64,000 bases of DNA from JAGPUQ01 sp036961295 (GCA_036961295.1 JBALVX010000001.1:1364001-1428000); one strand, 5' to 3'; positions 16,845 through 25,984 are shown, counted from the first letter of the stretch. Numbers and translations are program-made. Notes: generated by a model from the letters alone, not told the origin.

Positions 16845-18323
16845 TTATTTGCCGACTTTTTCGGGCAATTCGTCGGTAGGCCAGGCGGCTTCGATATAGG
16901 GCATCCAACTTGCGCCTTTATCGGCCATGAAGTCCAGTGCGTTTTTATAATCTTCTAGCGTTGCTTTTGGGTGCATTTTTAGCACTTCGCGCACGGATTC
17001 GCGGGCACCTTCAATATTGCCCTGTGCAGCCTGTGCAATGGCCAGGCACATCCAGGGCCAGTGATACCTCCTGTTCAGAACAATAGCCTTTTGATATGCC
17101 AACTCGGCTTCGGCGTAGCGGTCGAGATAAAATAATACATGTCCTCGAAACAACTCGAAAAAACCAAGAAACGGGGATTTCGGTGATTGCGCAATACTTT
17201 GTTCAACCAGGGCCAATGCTTCGACTGTGGCTTCTCCATTCCACCCCAGGGCTACGCCCAGCCAGGCATTGGTTTCGGCGTTATTGGGGTCAAGTTGTTT
17301 AACTCGCCGCAATAGACTGATTGCCTCGTCCAACCTGCTTGTCATGCTGTAGGTAAAACCGACCGATTGCATCACCAGTGTGTCCGAGGGCGCCAGGCGC
17401 AGTGCCTTGTCGGCCAACTGACTGGCGGTGATAAAATCGCTGCTGGCATCCCCATCATACATATCAATGATTTTTTCGGCATGTAGGCGTCCCAGGCGAG
17501 CGAGTGCCAGGGGATAATCAGGTTCTACCTCAAGGGCTTCGCGCAACATCTGTTCGGCAATGACGATTGATTCACCGTCGTACATAGCGTAGGCATTTTG
17601 CGCCTTCATTAACAGGCCCCAGGCATCTAGATTTTCCGGCCGCACTTCCCCAATTCGCGCAAGTTCTGCACTAAAAATTTCATCGCCAAGGGCACTGGCG
17701 ATTCCATTAGTAATTTCATCCTGCAGATCAAAAATTTCCAGATAGGGTCGATCATATTTTTCGGCCCACGCATGCTGCCCACTGGCCGCTTCAATTAATT
17801 GCACCGTGACACGCACCCTTTCGCCAATTTTACGCAGGCTACCCTCCACCACGTAACGGACACCAAGCTCTTCTCCTACCACTCGAATATCGGGCGATTG
17901 GCCTTTGTACGAAAACGTAGAATTTCTAGCGATAACAAAAAAATTCGGATTGCGGGATAACAGCGTAATAACATCTTCGGCAATACCGTCGGCCAGGTAT
18001 TCCTGTTCGGGATCGCCGGAGATGTTGTTTAGGGGCAACACCGCCACCGAAGGTTTGCCGCTGATATCCGAAAGTGCGCTGCTGGTGTCGGAGTCACCGT
18101 CACCGAGGGTAAGAACTAACAAAAGTATGAGGGCGAAGCTGGTAAGGCTAATCAAGCCAATATTGCGCCAGTCCGATAAAAACGCGGGGCGTTTTACCTT
18201 GCCCGGCATGCGTGTCCACATCAGGCGAGAGACTACCACCGCCCCAGCGACAATGGCGATCAAAGCCGCGATGCCACTTAATGCAGATTCGTGTTCGGTA
18301 AACCAGTTTAATAAATCGCTCAT
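16845..18323 (-). CDS. Array paralogue P3: two-helix TolB-N-like/TPR protein (type II)
   Basis: 492 residues. It starts like type I (LLNWFTEHESALSG, helix ~17-37) but then has a basic loop (WTRMPGKVKRPAFLSDWR) and a second membrane helix (~54-74). The TolB-N-like domain (~90-220, KPSVAVLPLNNISGDPEQEY) and TPRs follow. The positive-inside rule predicts the loop in the cytoplasm and the TolB/TPR part in the periplasm, opposite to type I. The core reads YLADGIAEDVITLLSRNP and lacks the type I cysteines. TPRs are diverged. It ends PEKVGK. It lies 27 bases after P2. Confidence 0.75.
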   Translation of the reverse strand: MSDLLNWFTEHESALSGIAALIAIVAGAVVVSRLMWTRMPGKVKRPAFLSDWRNIGLISLTSFALILLLVLTLGDGDSDTSSALSDISGKPSVAVLPLNNISGDPEQEYLADGIAEDVITLLSRNPNFFVIARNSTFSYKGQSPDIRVVGEELGVRYVVEGSLRKIGERVRVTVQLIEAASGQHAWAEKYDRPYLEIFDLQDEITNGIASALGDEIFSAELARIGEVRPENLDAWGLLMKAQNAYAMYDGESIVIAEQMLREALEVEPDYPLALARLGRLHAEKIIDMYDGDASSDFITASQLADKALRLAPSDTLVMQSVGFTYSMTSRLDEAISLLRRVKQLDPNNAETNAWLGVALGWNGEATVEALALVEQSIAQSPKSPFLGFFELFRGHVLFYLDRYAEAELAYQKAIVLNRRYHWPWMCLAIAQAAQGNIEGARESVREVLKMHPKATLEDYKNALDFMADKGASWMPYIEAAWPTDELPEKVGK

Positions 18324-18350
18324 TAATGAGTTCTCTGTCTATTGTCCTGA

Positions 18351-19826
18351 TTATTCGTTGTTTGCGGTTTTCAAATCTTCCGGCCAGATGGGTTCGAGTG
18401 CAGCGAGTAAATTTTTGCCTTTGTTTTTGTAAGCGATGGCGGCACCCCCTTTGATGAGTGCAAGAGAAAATTGGGGTTCTGCTTTTCTGGCGTTATACAG
18501 GGCTTGCCTGGCACCCTCGATATCTCCTAGCCCAGCACGCGCCCACGCCATTTGGACCCAAGTCCATTGCCAGCCATCGTAGGATTTAAGTGCATTTTTG
18601 AGTGCCTTCTCTGCTGCCTGGTATTGGCCTAGTTCATTGAGGCCGGTAGCTCTCCAGGACTCCAAAACCCAGATGAGTGGTGATTGCGGCGACAGGCGCA
18701 GTGCTTGCTCACCGTACGAGACACTTTTTTCCGCTTGCCCATCAAAAGTAAGAGAGTAGCTTAACGCCCCCAGGGCGAGGGCAAAATTAGGCTGTTTGGC
18801 GACGGCCTTTTCCAACAGACGAATAGCTTCCTCAATGCGGCCGGTAGCGCTATAACAGGCGCCAACGGCATAAAGCACCAGGGGATCATTGGGCGCTACT
18901 TGCAATACTTCCTTTCCCAGCGAGTACGCCTCGGCAATGTCTTTGCTCGGGTCTTCACTAAACTGATTAAATGCGCGCCAACACAGTGAACGAGCGAGTT
19001 CGGCTTTTGCCAGTGGAAAATCGGGATCCAAAGCTAATGCCTCCCGTAATAGCTCCACCGCTTCCAGCGTAGACTGGCTACTGAAGCTGAATAGTGCCCG
19101 ATTGGCGCGCATTACCAGGCCCCAGGCATCGAGATTATCGGTCGACGTGCTGTTTGCACGACCAATCTCGGCGCGCCAGATTTCGTCCCCCAGGGCAACG
19201 GCAATACCGTTGGTGATGTCATCCTGTAATTTGAAAATTTCGCTGAGCGAGCGGTCGTACTGTTCGGCCCACAGGTGTTGACCATTATTGGTATCGATCA
19301 ACTGTATGGTTACTCTTAAACGCTCGCCTATTTTCCGTAGACTACCTTCAACAACGTAACGCACGCCAAGCGCTTCTCCCACCTGGCGAATATCGACGGC
19401 TTTCCCCTTGTAGGTAAAAGACGAGTTTCTGGCGATCACAAAAAACCGTGGGTTGCGCGATAACAGGGTGATGACATCTTCAGCGATGCCGTCAGCAAGG
19501 TATTCCTGTTCCGGATCGCCGGATATATTGTTTAGCGGCAATACCGCCACGGAAGGTTTGCCGCTGATATCCGAAAGCGCGCTGCTGGTGCCGGAGTCGC
19601 CGTTACTCAGCGTGAGTATGCCGAGTAATAACAGGCCAAAAGCTGCGAGGCAGATCAGCCCGATATTGCGCCAGTCCGATAAAAAAGCGGGCCGTTTTAC
19701 CTGGCCGGGCATACGTGTCCACAACAGGCGGCTCACTACTGTGATGCCGGCAATAATCGCAATCAAGGCGGCAAGTGCGCTAAGCCCCGATTCGTATTCT
19801 GCTAGCCAGTTAAAAAAACTGCTCAC
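18351..19826 (-). CDS. Array paralogue P2: two-helix TolB-N-like/TPR protein (type II)
   Basis: 491 residues starting at a GTG (19826), one base after the P1 stop, with GGGAGGA in the last P1 codons as SD. Two membrane helices (~17-37 and ~55-75) flank a basic loop (WTRMPGQVKRPAFLSDWR) nearly identical to P3. The TolB-N-like domain (KPSVAVLPLNNISGDPEQEY) then TPRs; predicted periplasmic by the positive-inside rule. The cysteines conserved in type I are absent at those positions. P2 and P3 clearly arose by duplication but their TPR halves have diverged strongly, suggesting different partners. Confidence 0.75.
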   Translation of the reverse strand: MSSFFNWLAEYESGLSALAALIAIIAGITVVSRLLWTRMPGQVKRPAFLSDWRNIGLICLAAFGLLLLGILTLSNGDSGTSSALSDISGKPSVAVLPLNNISGDPEQEYLADGIAEDVITLLSRNPRFFVIARNSSFTYKGKAVDIRQVGEALGVRYVVEGSLRKIGERLRVTIQLIDTNNGQHLWAEQYDRSLSEIFKLQDDITNGIAVALGDEIWRAEIGRANSTSTDNLDAWGLVMRANRALFSFSSQSTLEAVELLREALALDPDFPLAKAELARSLCWRAFNQFSEDPSKDIAEAYSLGKEVLQVAPNDPLVLYAVGACYSATGRIEEAIRLLEKAVAKQPNFALALGALSYSLTFDGQAEKSVSYGEQALRLSPQSPLIWVLESWRATGLNELGQYQAAEKALKNALKSYDGWQWTWVQMAWARAGLGDIEGARQALYNARKAEPQFSLALIKGGAAIAYKNKGKNLLAALEPIWPEDLKTANNE

Positions 19827-19827
19827 G

Positions 19828-21258
19828 TCAATCCTCCCAGGCCTGATGTGTCAGCGTGCTGAATTTGGCTGCGTGCTCTGGAGTTCGAATAACAAGCTGC
19901 CAAAAATCGTCCAGGGCCGAAAGAGTCCAGCCCGGTGCCAACTCGCGTGCTTTCTGTATATGTGGCTGTGCCTCGGTGTCACGACCGAGGGCTTTGAGCG
20001 ACGTTGCCAGGGCCATATGCGCCCAGGGGAAGCTGGGTATCAGTTTAACCGTCTTGCAAGCCAACTGTTCGGCCTGGGAAAAATCGTCAAGGACGAGACA
20101 ACAGTAAGCATAGAAAAAATACGCCATACCGGCATTGGGATCTTTCGGCGACAGCCGAAAAAACAATTCCAGTTGCTCGATGCCTGCCGCTGGTCTGGCA
20201 TCGCAAAGTAGCGTGGCACCGTAATAAAGCCGGAATACGCTACTGTTGGGATTCATCTCAAGGCTGCGCTCCAGACAATCGACGGCCTGCGCGGTCTGAC
20301 CGGCCCAGGTAAGCGCAACGCCGCTATAGCCCAGCACCAGAGGATCCTGCGGAGCCAGATTGATCGCCTTGTTCGCCAATAACATTGCCTGTTCAGTGTC
20401 TTTGGCAGGGTCGGCACTCACGCCAAAAACGGGGCGCAAGCTCACCATCAAAGCCAGCAGCCCCCAACTGGCGGCATAGCCAGGTTCGATGTCCGTTGCA
20501 CGGCGCAGCAAATCTTCCGCTGCCGTCATGGAATCCGGGCCTGGTTGCGCAAAATAAAGTGTTTCCGCCTGTACACACAGCGCCCAGGCGCGCAGGTCTT
20601 CGGGCCGCGTCCTTTGCGCACGTTTACTTTCGGCAATCCCGAGATTGGAGCAGAGCGTCATCACCAGGCCATCCACTACATCGTCCATAATGTCGAATAT
20701 CTCCGCCACGGGGCGGTCAATCTTGTCGGCCCAAACATGGGCGCCGCTGGCGGTTTCGATCAACTGCACAGTAATGCGCAGGCGATCACCCACCGGGCGG
20801 ATACTGCCCTCCAGAACGTAGTGCACCCCCAACTCTTTACCCACGGCGCGAATGTCGGGTGACTGGCCCTTGTAGGCAAAGGTGGAGTTGCGGGCGATAA
20901 CAAACAAGCGGTTGTCGCAGGAAAGCCCGGTGATAATGTCCTCGGTCATACCGTCGGCAAAAAATTCCTGCTCGCTGTCGCTGGACATATTGACGAAGGG
21001 CAGCACGGCGATGGAGGGTTTATCGGTAATCAGTGGTGGTGGGGTATCGAGAAAGTCCTGAGTAACGACGGGTGTCGTATTGGCGGTGGGTGCATCTGCT
21101 GAGCCAGATTCTATTTTGTTTTCGCGGGACAGCAAGCCGCGCAAGCCTGCACCCATTGGCGAAAATACGACGACGATACCGGCAGTGATTGCCATCATGG
21201 CCGCGATGGCACTCAGTGCGCTTTCGTGTGCTGCAAGCCAGCCCAGCAGTGTGGACAC
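19828..21258 (-). CDS. Array paralogue P1: membrane-anchored TolB-N-like/TPR protein (type I), first gene of the array
   Basis: 476 residues from a GTG at 21258 with GGAG eight bases upstream. N-terminus STLLGWLAAHESALSAIAAM, one membrane helix, linker SRENKIESGSADAP closest to P12 at the far end. The TolB-N-like core has NMSSDSEQEFFADG as in P5. TPR half distinct; the YCG cysteine is Ser (YSG). It ends AWED, whose codons form the SD for P2. It is the most upstream array gene, so the promoter should lie in 21259-21519; no convincing -35/-10 pair is seen there. Confidence 0.75.
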   Translation of the reverse strand: MSTLLGWLAAHESALSAIAAMMAITAGIVVVFSPMGAGLRGLLSRENKIESGSADAPTANTTPVVTQDFLDTPPPLITDKPSIAVLPFVNMSSDSEQEFFADGMTEDIITGLSCDNRLFVIARNSTFAYKGQSPDIRAVGKELGVHYVLEGSIRPVGDRLRITVQLIETASGAHVWADKIDRPVAEIFDIMDDVVDGLVMTLCSNLGIAESKRAQRTRPEDLRAWALCVQAETLYFAQPGPDSMTAAEDLLRRATDIEPGYAASWGLLALMVSLRPVFGVSADPAKDTEQAMLLANKAINLAPQDPLVLGYSGVALTWAGQTAQAVDCLERSLEMNPNSSVFRLYYGATLLCDARPAAGIEQLELFFRLSPKDPNAGMAYFFYAYCCLVLDDFSQAEQLACKTVKLIPSFPWAHMALATSLKALGRDTEAQPHIQKARELAPGWTLSALDDFWQLVIRTPEHAAKFSTLTHQAWED

Positions 21259-21291
21259 AATAAACTCTCCGTGTTTCTGATTTTTATGATT

Positions 21292-21308
21292 CGCTTAAAA
21301 TCCAAGCG
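21292..21308. promoter_or_regulatory. Short inverted repeat upstream of the array
   Basis: CGCTT, 7 bases, AAGCG, 34 bases before the P1 GTG. It could be a regulator half-site pair or a leader hairpin; the arms are short and chance is possible. Nothing else is evident in 21259-21519. Confidence 0.25.
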
Positions 21309-21519
21309 ATTGTTATAGATGGGGATTTTAGCTGACTGGCGGGTTCTTTTATATAGGGGTCGAGGATCAGAAAAAGCGCAAACCGGGAGCAAACCTTGCC
21401 CCTTAGAGCTTATCGAGGCGGGCCTTAATCAAGGGATTAACTGTCTAAAACTCCCTGAAAAAACAACGACTAAATGCTATCCTGCTCACCTTCAAAAAAG
21501 CTGTCGAGTCATCTTCACT

Positions 21520-22164
21520 ATGAAATTTATGATTATCCTCGTCACCCCCTATCAGCAAAATTGCTCGCTGATTTGGTGTGAAGAAACCCTGCAAGCCGCC
21601 GTGGTTGATCCCGGTGGTGATTTGGAATTAATAGATAGGGCGATAGAAGAACAAGGCGTCACACTGGAGAAAATTCTGGTGACCCATGGCCATCTCGATC
21701 ACGTCGGTGGCGTAGCGACAATGGCCAAACAACGCCATTTACCCATTGAAGGCCCGCAACAGGAAGATGATTTCTGGATTGAAGCCCTGCCCGAGCAATG
21801 CAAAATGATGGGGATGACCCCAGCGGAAAGTTTTACCCCCGACCGCTGGCTTGAGGATGGCGACACCGTAACTGTTGGTAATTCAACACTACAAGTGTTG
21901 CATTGCCCCGGACATACTCCTGGTCACGTGGTATTTTTTGAGGAAAAATCCGGCATTGCCATGGTGGGAGATGTGTTGTTTCAGGGTTCCATTGGACGCA
22001 CTGATTTTCCCAAAGGAAACCACGAAATACTGATTCATTCCATTCGCGAAAAATTGTGGCCGCTGGGTGATGAAGTCGAATTTATTCCCGGCCACGGCCC
22101 GATGTCGACCTTTGGGCACGAGCGTAAAACCAATCCCTTTGTTGCCGATTTAAATTTTGGCTAG
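21520..22164 (+). CDS. Metallo-beta-lactamase-fold hydrolase, YcbL/glyoxalase II-like
   Basis: 214 residues from the ATG at 21520 (MKFMIILVTPYQQNCSLIW); an upstream in-frame extension has no family similarity. Metal-binding motifs in order: THGHLDHVGG (HxHxDH), GHTPGH, the GDVLFQGSIGRTD aspartate, and GHGP. This set fits the YcbL type of stand-alone glyoxalase II-like thioesterases, which hydrolyse S-acyl-glutathione-type esters in the cytoplasm. A persulfide dioxygenase function, attractive beside a sulfur locus, is less likely given the overall match to YcbL. Divergently placed from the array. Confidence 0.85.
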   Translation: MKFMIILVTPYQQNCSLIWCEETLQAAVVDPGGDLELIDRAIEEQGVTLEKILVTHGHLDHVGGVATMAKQRHLPIEGPQQEDDFWIEALPEQCKMMGMTPAESFTPDRWLEDGDTVTVGNSTLQVLHCPGHTPGHVVFFEEKSGIAMVGDVLFQGSIGRTDFPKGNHEILIHSIREKLWPLGDEVEFIPGHGPMSTFGHERKTNPFVADLNFG

Positions 22165-22188
22165 CCTGGTGCGACTAGCTGGGTACGG

Positions 22189-22494
22189 CTAGTTTGATGT
22201 AGAAAGCCGACTCTTTATTTTTTCGAGATAGAGTAATACATAAATCGCGCCAACAATATTACCGACGATAAATAAGGGAATCGCCCACATCAACGCCACC
22301 TTCGCCGAGCCTTCGATAAAATAAATCATCCAGCTCAATAACAAACAACCAAACACAAAATCCATCCACACCACCCATACCCAGGGTTCTCCAAGTGCAG
22401 CAAAGAAACCCGTGGCGAGAGGATCGTTTACTAGTGCCCATGCAAACAGCACAACGAAGGCCAGCAAATAAAGCCCGATAGTTGATTTAGCCAT
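22189..22494 (-). CDS. Small multi-pass membrane protein (DUF1475-like)
   Basis: 101 residues from the ATG at 22494, preceded by AAGGAG. Three predicted membrane helices: one near the N-terminus (TIGLYLLAFVVLFAWAL), one around WMDFVFGCLLLSWMIYF, and one in WAIPLFIVGNIVGAIYVL, then a basic tail (EKIKSR). The pattern resembles DUF1475 proteins, but I am not certain. Function unknown. It follows the thioesterase-like gene in the same direction, 101 bases downstream. Confidence 0.6.
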   Translation of the reverse strand: MAKSTIGLYLLAFVVLFAWALVNDPLATGFFAALGEPWVWVVWMDFVFGCLLLSWMIYFIEGSAKVALMWAIPLFIVGNIVGAIYVLLYLEKIKSRLSTSN

Positions 22495-22595
22495 TTTTTT
22501 TCTCCTTAACATAGTTTTAAAAATTATGATTACCGACTATTACTTAATAAATAGCTGCTTAACAAATAGTTGCTTAACAGCATAGTTATTTAGCT

Positions 22596-23420
22596 CTAGT
22601 TTTTTATCCTGAACTTGGCAGTTTGACGAACCAGGGCCACCACATTATCGGTGCTGTCCCATATCAAGCCATCTTCAGCGACAATACCATGGGTCATCAA
22701 AGGACTGTTAAACATAAATCGCAGTAGTCCCGGCTCCGGTCGTCGATGTAGTTGCACGGACAAGTCCAGCGTGGGAACCCAACCTTTTGCACCGTAGACA
22801 GAAAATATCGGTGGCGGCGTAGAGTCGGCGAACATCAACAGGGCAAACAGATCTATCTCGCTACCGTCGGCAAAAGCCGTCCAGCCTACCCAGGCGGCAG
22901 AAGGATCACCCCCCTCTTCGAGGGCACGAACATTCGTCGTGCTCATGCGCTGCACCAGGCGTTTTCGCAGCTCATTATTTTCCCGAATTGGGGTGTCGAG
23001 ACAGTCCTCAAATGCGAGCATGTCAGGGATATTAATGTTAGAGAAATTTTCACCGGATATCTGATCGAAATCGGTGTAGGTGCCAATAATCTGAATTTTG
23101 GTTTCGCCGTTCTGAATCATTCTCACCATCCCGGTGGAAGTCCCCTTACCCACTCTCAATACCTCAACTTCGCAGCGCACTGGGCCGGGTTCGGTACGCG
23201 CTACATAGTAGGCGCTTACGGTCATTGGATCGCGATGCGGTAGCATTTCCGCTAAGGGCTTTGCTCCCATTGCCAAAGCGTAACCGCCGTTGGGCACCTG
23301 ACCGACATTCCAGTCCCCTGAGAAATCACCTTCCCAGGTCGTGTCGTCAATACGCCGCACCGAGGTGTCCTGCGCAAACTTGCCGATACCCGTCTCCACT
23401 ACCACCTCACTGTCTAACAT
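22596..23420 (-). CDS. Acyl-CoA thioesterase-like protein (TesB-like double hotdog)
   Basis: 274 residues from the ATG at 23420; the longer frame overlaps the thioredoxin gene and is not supported. N-terminal part WEGDFSGDWNVGQVPNGGYA and the C-terminal PTLDLSVQLHRRPEPGLL region with a following substrate-cleft segment match the thioesterase superfamily with two fused hotdog folds (PF13622-type). Such proteins hydrolyse or bind acyl-CoA in the cytoplasm. It lies downstream of the Sox genes on the same strand, 40 bases from the thioredoxin stop, so it may be read through from the Sox operon. Confidence 0.7.
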   Translation of the reverse strand: MLDSEVVVETGIGKFAQDTSVRRIDDTTWEGDFSGDWNVGQVPNGGYALAMGAKPLAEMLPHRDPMTVSAYYVARTEPGPVRCEVEVLRVGKGTSTGMVRMIQNGETKIQIIGTYTDFDQISGENFSNINIPDMLAFEDCLDTPIRENNELRKRLVQRMSTTNVRALEEGGDPSAAWVGWTAFADGSEIDLFALLMFADSTPPPIFSVYGAKGWVPTLDLSVQLHRRPEPGLLRFMFNSPLMTHGIVAEDGLIWDSTDNVVALVRQTAKFRIKN

Positions 23421-23460
23421 AAAATCCCATTGATCACGTTGGCAATATTTTGTATGTAGA

Positions 23461-24084
23461 TTAATTCTTTTGCATGCGTTTAAGCAGAACCGCCTGGCCT
23501 TCGTCGATAGAGCGATCCAGATAAAACCAGAAAAAATCGGGGCCATTGTAACCAAGAATGCGCTTCGCGATCTCCGTGCCCTCTTCGTCCACAAAAATCA
23601 TGGTGGGGGTTACCTGAACATGATATCGCTCAGCGATGGCGCGCAATTCTCGTTTCGAGCCATCAAAATCATTGAGTAAGCCTCGGCTTAACCAGGAAAT
23701 TTTTCGCAACAACACACGGTCTTCGTAATCACCACTGCGTAGCATCGGTAGAAAAATTTCTTTCTCCAGCTTTCGACAATAGCCGCAGGCGGGATCTGAA
23801 AAATATAACATAATTGGTGCGGACATTTGCCGAGGGACAAGCGCGTCCTGACGTAAGTCCGTGGCAGTAGCAATAGCAATTTTTGCTGGGCTTACCTTAG
23901 CTGGGAGAACCTCAGCTGCGAGAAGGTCAACTGAGGGAAGGTCAACTGGGGCGACATCAGTGTCAGTGTCATTGTCATTGTCGGCGAGACAAGCGCCGAC
24001 CAGGAGCCCGGAGAGCAAAATACTAACTAATAGTAATTTGTCTGGACGCAATGAGGCTAAGAAAAATTTGGCTGGAGTTGGCAT
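23461..24084 (-). CDS. Periplasmic lipoprotein thioredoxin (SoxS/SoxW-type)
   Basis: 207 residues. A hydrophobic N-terminus ends in a lipobox-like LLVGAC (Cys32), then an Asp/Thr/Pro/Ala-rich linker with repetitive character (to ~85), then a thioredoxin fold with FSDPACGYCRKLEKEI (CGYC at 100-103) and the cis-proline loop VTPTMIF. In Sox systems such thioredoxins keep the SoxY carrier cysteine reduced or reactivate it. The position directly after soxB on the same strand supports this. Choice between SoxS and SoxW naming is not possible here. Confidence 0.75.
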   Translation of the reverse strand: MPTPAKFFLASLRPDKLLLVSILLSGLLVGACLADNDNDTDTDVAPVDLPSVDLLAAEVLPAKVSPAKIAIATATDLRQDALVPRQMSAPIMLYFSDPACGYCRKLEKEIFLPMLRSGDYEDRVLLRKISWLSRGLLNDFDGSKRELRAIAERYHVQVTPTMIFVDEEGTEIAKRILGYNGPDFFWFYLDRSIDEGQAVLLKRMQKN

Positions 24085-24154
24085 TATTTGGAATACAAAT
24101 TAAATAACCAGCCCCTGGGGGGCCGATCTGATGACAGTTAAGGTTTGTTGGGGC

Positions 24155-25924
24155 TTACTCAAAAAAACCGGGGTTATCGGTGCCATTTACCAACACCGGA
24201 GTATTGCGCTTCTCGACATTGGCTATTTTCATATCTCTCAAATAGCTCGCCACCGTGTCCCAAATCGGTTCACCGGGCGACTGACTACCCACCGTGGCCC
24301 AACCGGCAACTCGATAGCTTTTATTGGCTTCGATAGCCTCTCCACTATCCAAGGTCATGTCGGTAACGCGCTTACTCATCGCGGCCAGGGGATCGAAGCG
24401 GTAATTTAAACCGCCGACCCGCACCATGTCCCCACCTTGTTGATAGTAGGGATCGGGATTAAACAAGTTGTCGCCAACATCTTCCAAAATCGCTTTAATG
24501 TCGGAACCAGTCATATCCCGCGCATAGGTTTCAGGATAGGTAATGCAGGTTTGATCGAGCACGTGCTCCATGGTGATGGTTTGCCCCGGCAACACCGAGG
24601 TACCCCAGCGGAAACCGGGAGAAAAAGAAATTTCTGCATCGTTCACTTTGCGTAAAGCATCGCAAATCAATTGATCGAAGGTGCCATTGAAATTACCGCG
24701 CCGGTAAAGTAATTCCCCCGCCACGGCGAGTGGTTCAGCCAACTGCTGCTGATACGGCGCTCGCACCGAATCGATATAGGCCGACATGGTTTTATCTTCG
24801 GCCAATAAATTGGCAAATACCGGGAGTAATTTATAACGGTAGCTGGAGATGCCGCTGTCACCAAAACTTAAATCGAGCACGCCAACAAATTTACCATTCG
24901 AGCCAGCGTTGGTGACCAGAGTCACGCCGCCGGGATTGTTAACCTCGATAGGTCTGGGCACGCCATCGTGAGTGTGACCGCCAAGAATGGCGTCGACGCC
25001 GCTCACCCGAGAGGCCATCTTAAGATCCACATCCATACCGTTGTGGGATAGTACGATCACCGCATCCGGGCTTTCGGTAGCGCGTACCTGATCGACCAGT
25101 TCCTGCATATCGATATCGTTAATACCGAAAGTCCAGTCCGGAATAAAACGCGAGGGATTGGCCACTGGCGTATAGGGGAACGCCTGCCCAATAACGGCGA
25201 CGCGTCGCCCACCCATGGTTTTAACGGTGTAAGGCTTGAAGGCGTGCCCGCTGTCCTCATCGTAGGCTGGCGCGCCATCAAACAATGCGTCTTCTTTAAC
25301 CTTGATATTTTGTGCCAGAAACTCACCGTTAAACTCGGCAATATTTTCCAGCACTTCGCTATCGCGATAAGTGAATTCCCAATGGCCAGTCATAATATCG
25401 ACGCCGAGTAAATTACAGGCGCCGACCATGTCCTTGCCTCGTGTCCACAATGAGGTACCGGAACCTTGCCAGGTATCGCCGCCATCTAACAACAGGGTTT
25501 TTTCGGAGCCGAAACTACCGCGTAATTGATCGATTAAGGTTTTTAAATAAGCAAAGCCACCGACCTTGCCATAACGCTCTGCCGCCGTTGGAAAATCCAG
25601 GTAAGTAAATGCGTGAGCCAACTGAGAGCCAGGGGCTATTTGGAAATGCTTTAAAAAATTATCGCCGGTAACATGAGGCGGTCGGCCCAGGGCATCGTGA
25701 AAGCCGAGATTAACACTGGGCTCGCGAAAATAAATGGGCATTAATTGCGCGTGAGTATCGGTGATATGCAGCAGTCGTACGTCACCTTCGGGAAGCACAT
25801 CGTAAAGCCCTGCACCACTCTCAGAACCAGGCGCAACGCCCTTATCGCCGCCGCAACCCGGCAATAAACCGGCAGCGCCAGCAAGACTAAGAAGGTTTAA
25901 AAACTCACGTCTATCCAGGTTCAT
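24155..25924 (-). CDS. soxB: Thiosulfohydrolase SoxB
   Basis: 589 residues, calcineurin-like/5'-nucleotidase architecture. N-terminal RREFLNLLSLAGAAG is a twin-arginine-type signal, followed by PGC, so export (possibly lipidated) is expected. Metal-site motifs: HITDTHAQLMP, LLDGGDTWQGSGT, TGHWEFTY, LSHNGMDVD and GGHTHDG. SoxB hydrolyses the sulfone group off the SoxY-bound thiosulfonate and releases sulfate, using two Mn ions. Length is typical. It lies in the sox cluster, between the soxK-like gene and the thioredoxin. Confidence 0.95.
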   Translation of the reverse strand: MNLDRREFLNLLSLAGAAGLLPGCGGDKGVAPGSESGAGLYDVLPEGDVRLLHITDTHAQLMPIYFREPSVNLGFHDALGRPPHVTGDNFLKHFQIAPGSQLAHAFTYLDFPTAAERYGKVGGFAYLKTLIDQLRGSFGSEKTLLLDGGDTWQGSGTSLWTRGKDMVGACNLLGVDIMTGHWEFTYRDSEVLENIAEFNGEFLAQNIKVKEDALFDGAPAYDEDSGHAFKPYTVKTMGGRRVAVIGQAFPYTPVANPSRFIPDWTFGINDIDMQELVDQVRATESPDAVIVLSHNGMDVDLKMASRVSGVDAILGGHTHDGVPRPIEVNNPGGVTLVTNAGSNGKFVGVLDLSFGDSGISSYRYKLLPVFANLLAEDKTMSAYIDSVRAPYQQQLAEPLAVAGELLYRRGNFNGTFDQLICDALRKVNDAEISFSPGFRWGTSVLPGQTITMEHVLDQTCITYPETYARDMTGSDIKAILEDVGDNLFNPDPYYQQGGDMVRVGGLNYRFDPLAAMSKRVTDMTLDSGEAIEANKSYRVAGWATVGSQSPGEPIWDTVASYLRDMKIANVEKRNTPVLVNGTDNPGFFE

Positions 25925-25984
25925 ACAGGTAGCTCACGGCAGGTCAACATAGAAAACAGACGAATCAATACAGCCTAATACTTA

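Noticed and set aside
3404..20862. Many plus-strand frames of 60-250 codons across the array, including one of 252 codons at 19453-20211
   Set aside because: They are antisense shadows of the conserved TolB/TPR coding sequence and recur because the paralogues recur; no SD or domain supports them.
3341..21258. The tandem array as a CRISPR, diversity-generating retroelement, contact-inhibition or toxin-immunity locus
   Set aside because: Repeats are whole 1.4-kb genes, not short spaced repeats; there is no reverse transcriptase, large exoprotein, toxin domain or small immunity gene.
21520..22164. The metallo-beta-lactamase-fold gene as a persulfide dioxygenase of the sulfur pathway
   Set aside because: Its motifs and length fit the YcbL/glyoxalase II-like group, and it lies divergent from and outside the sox operon.
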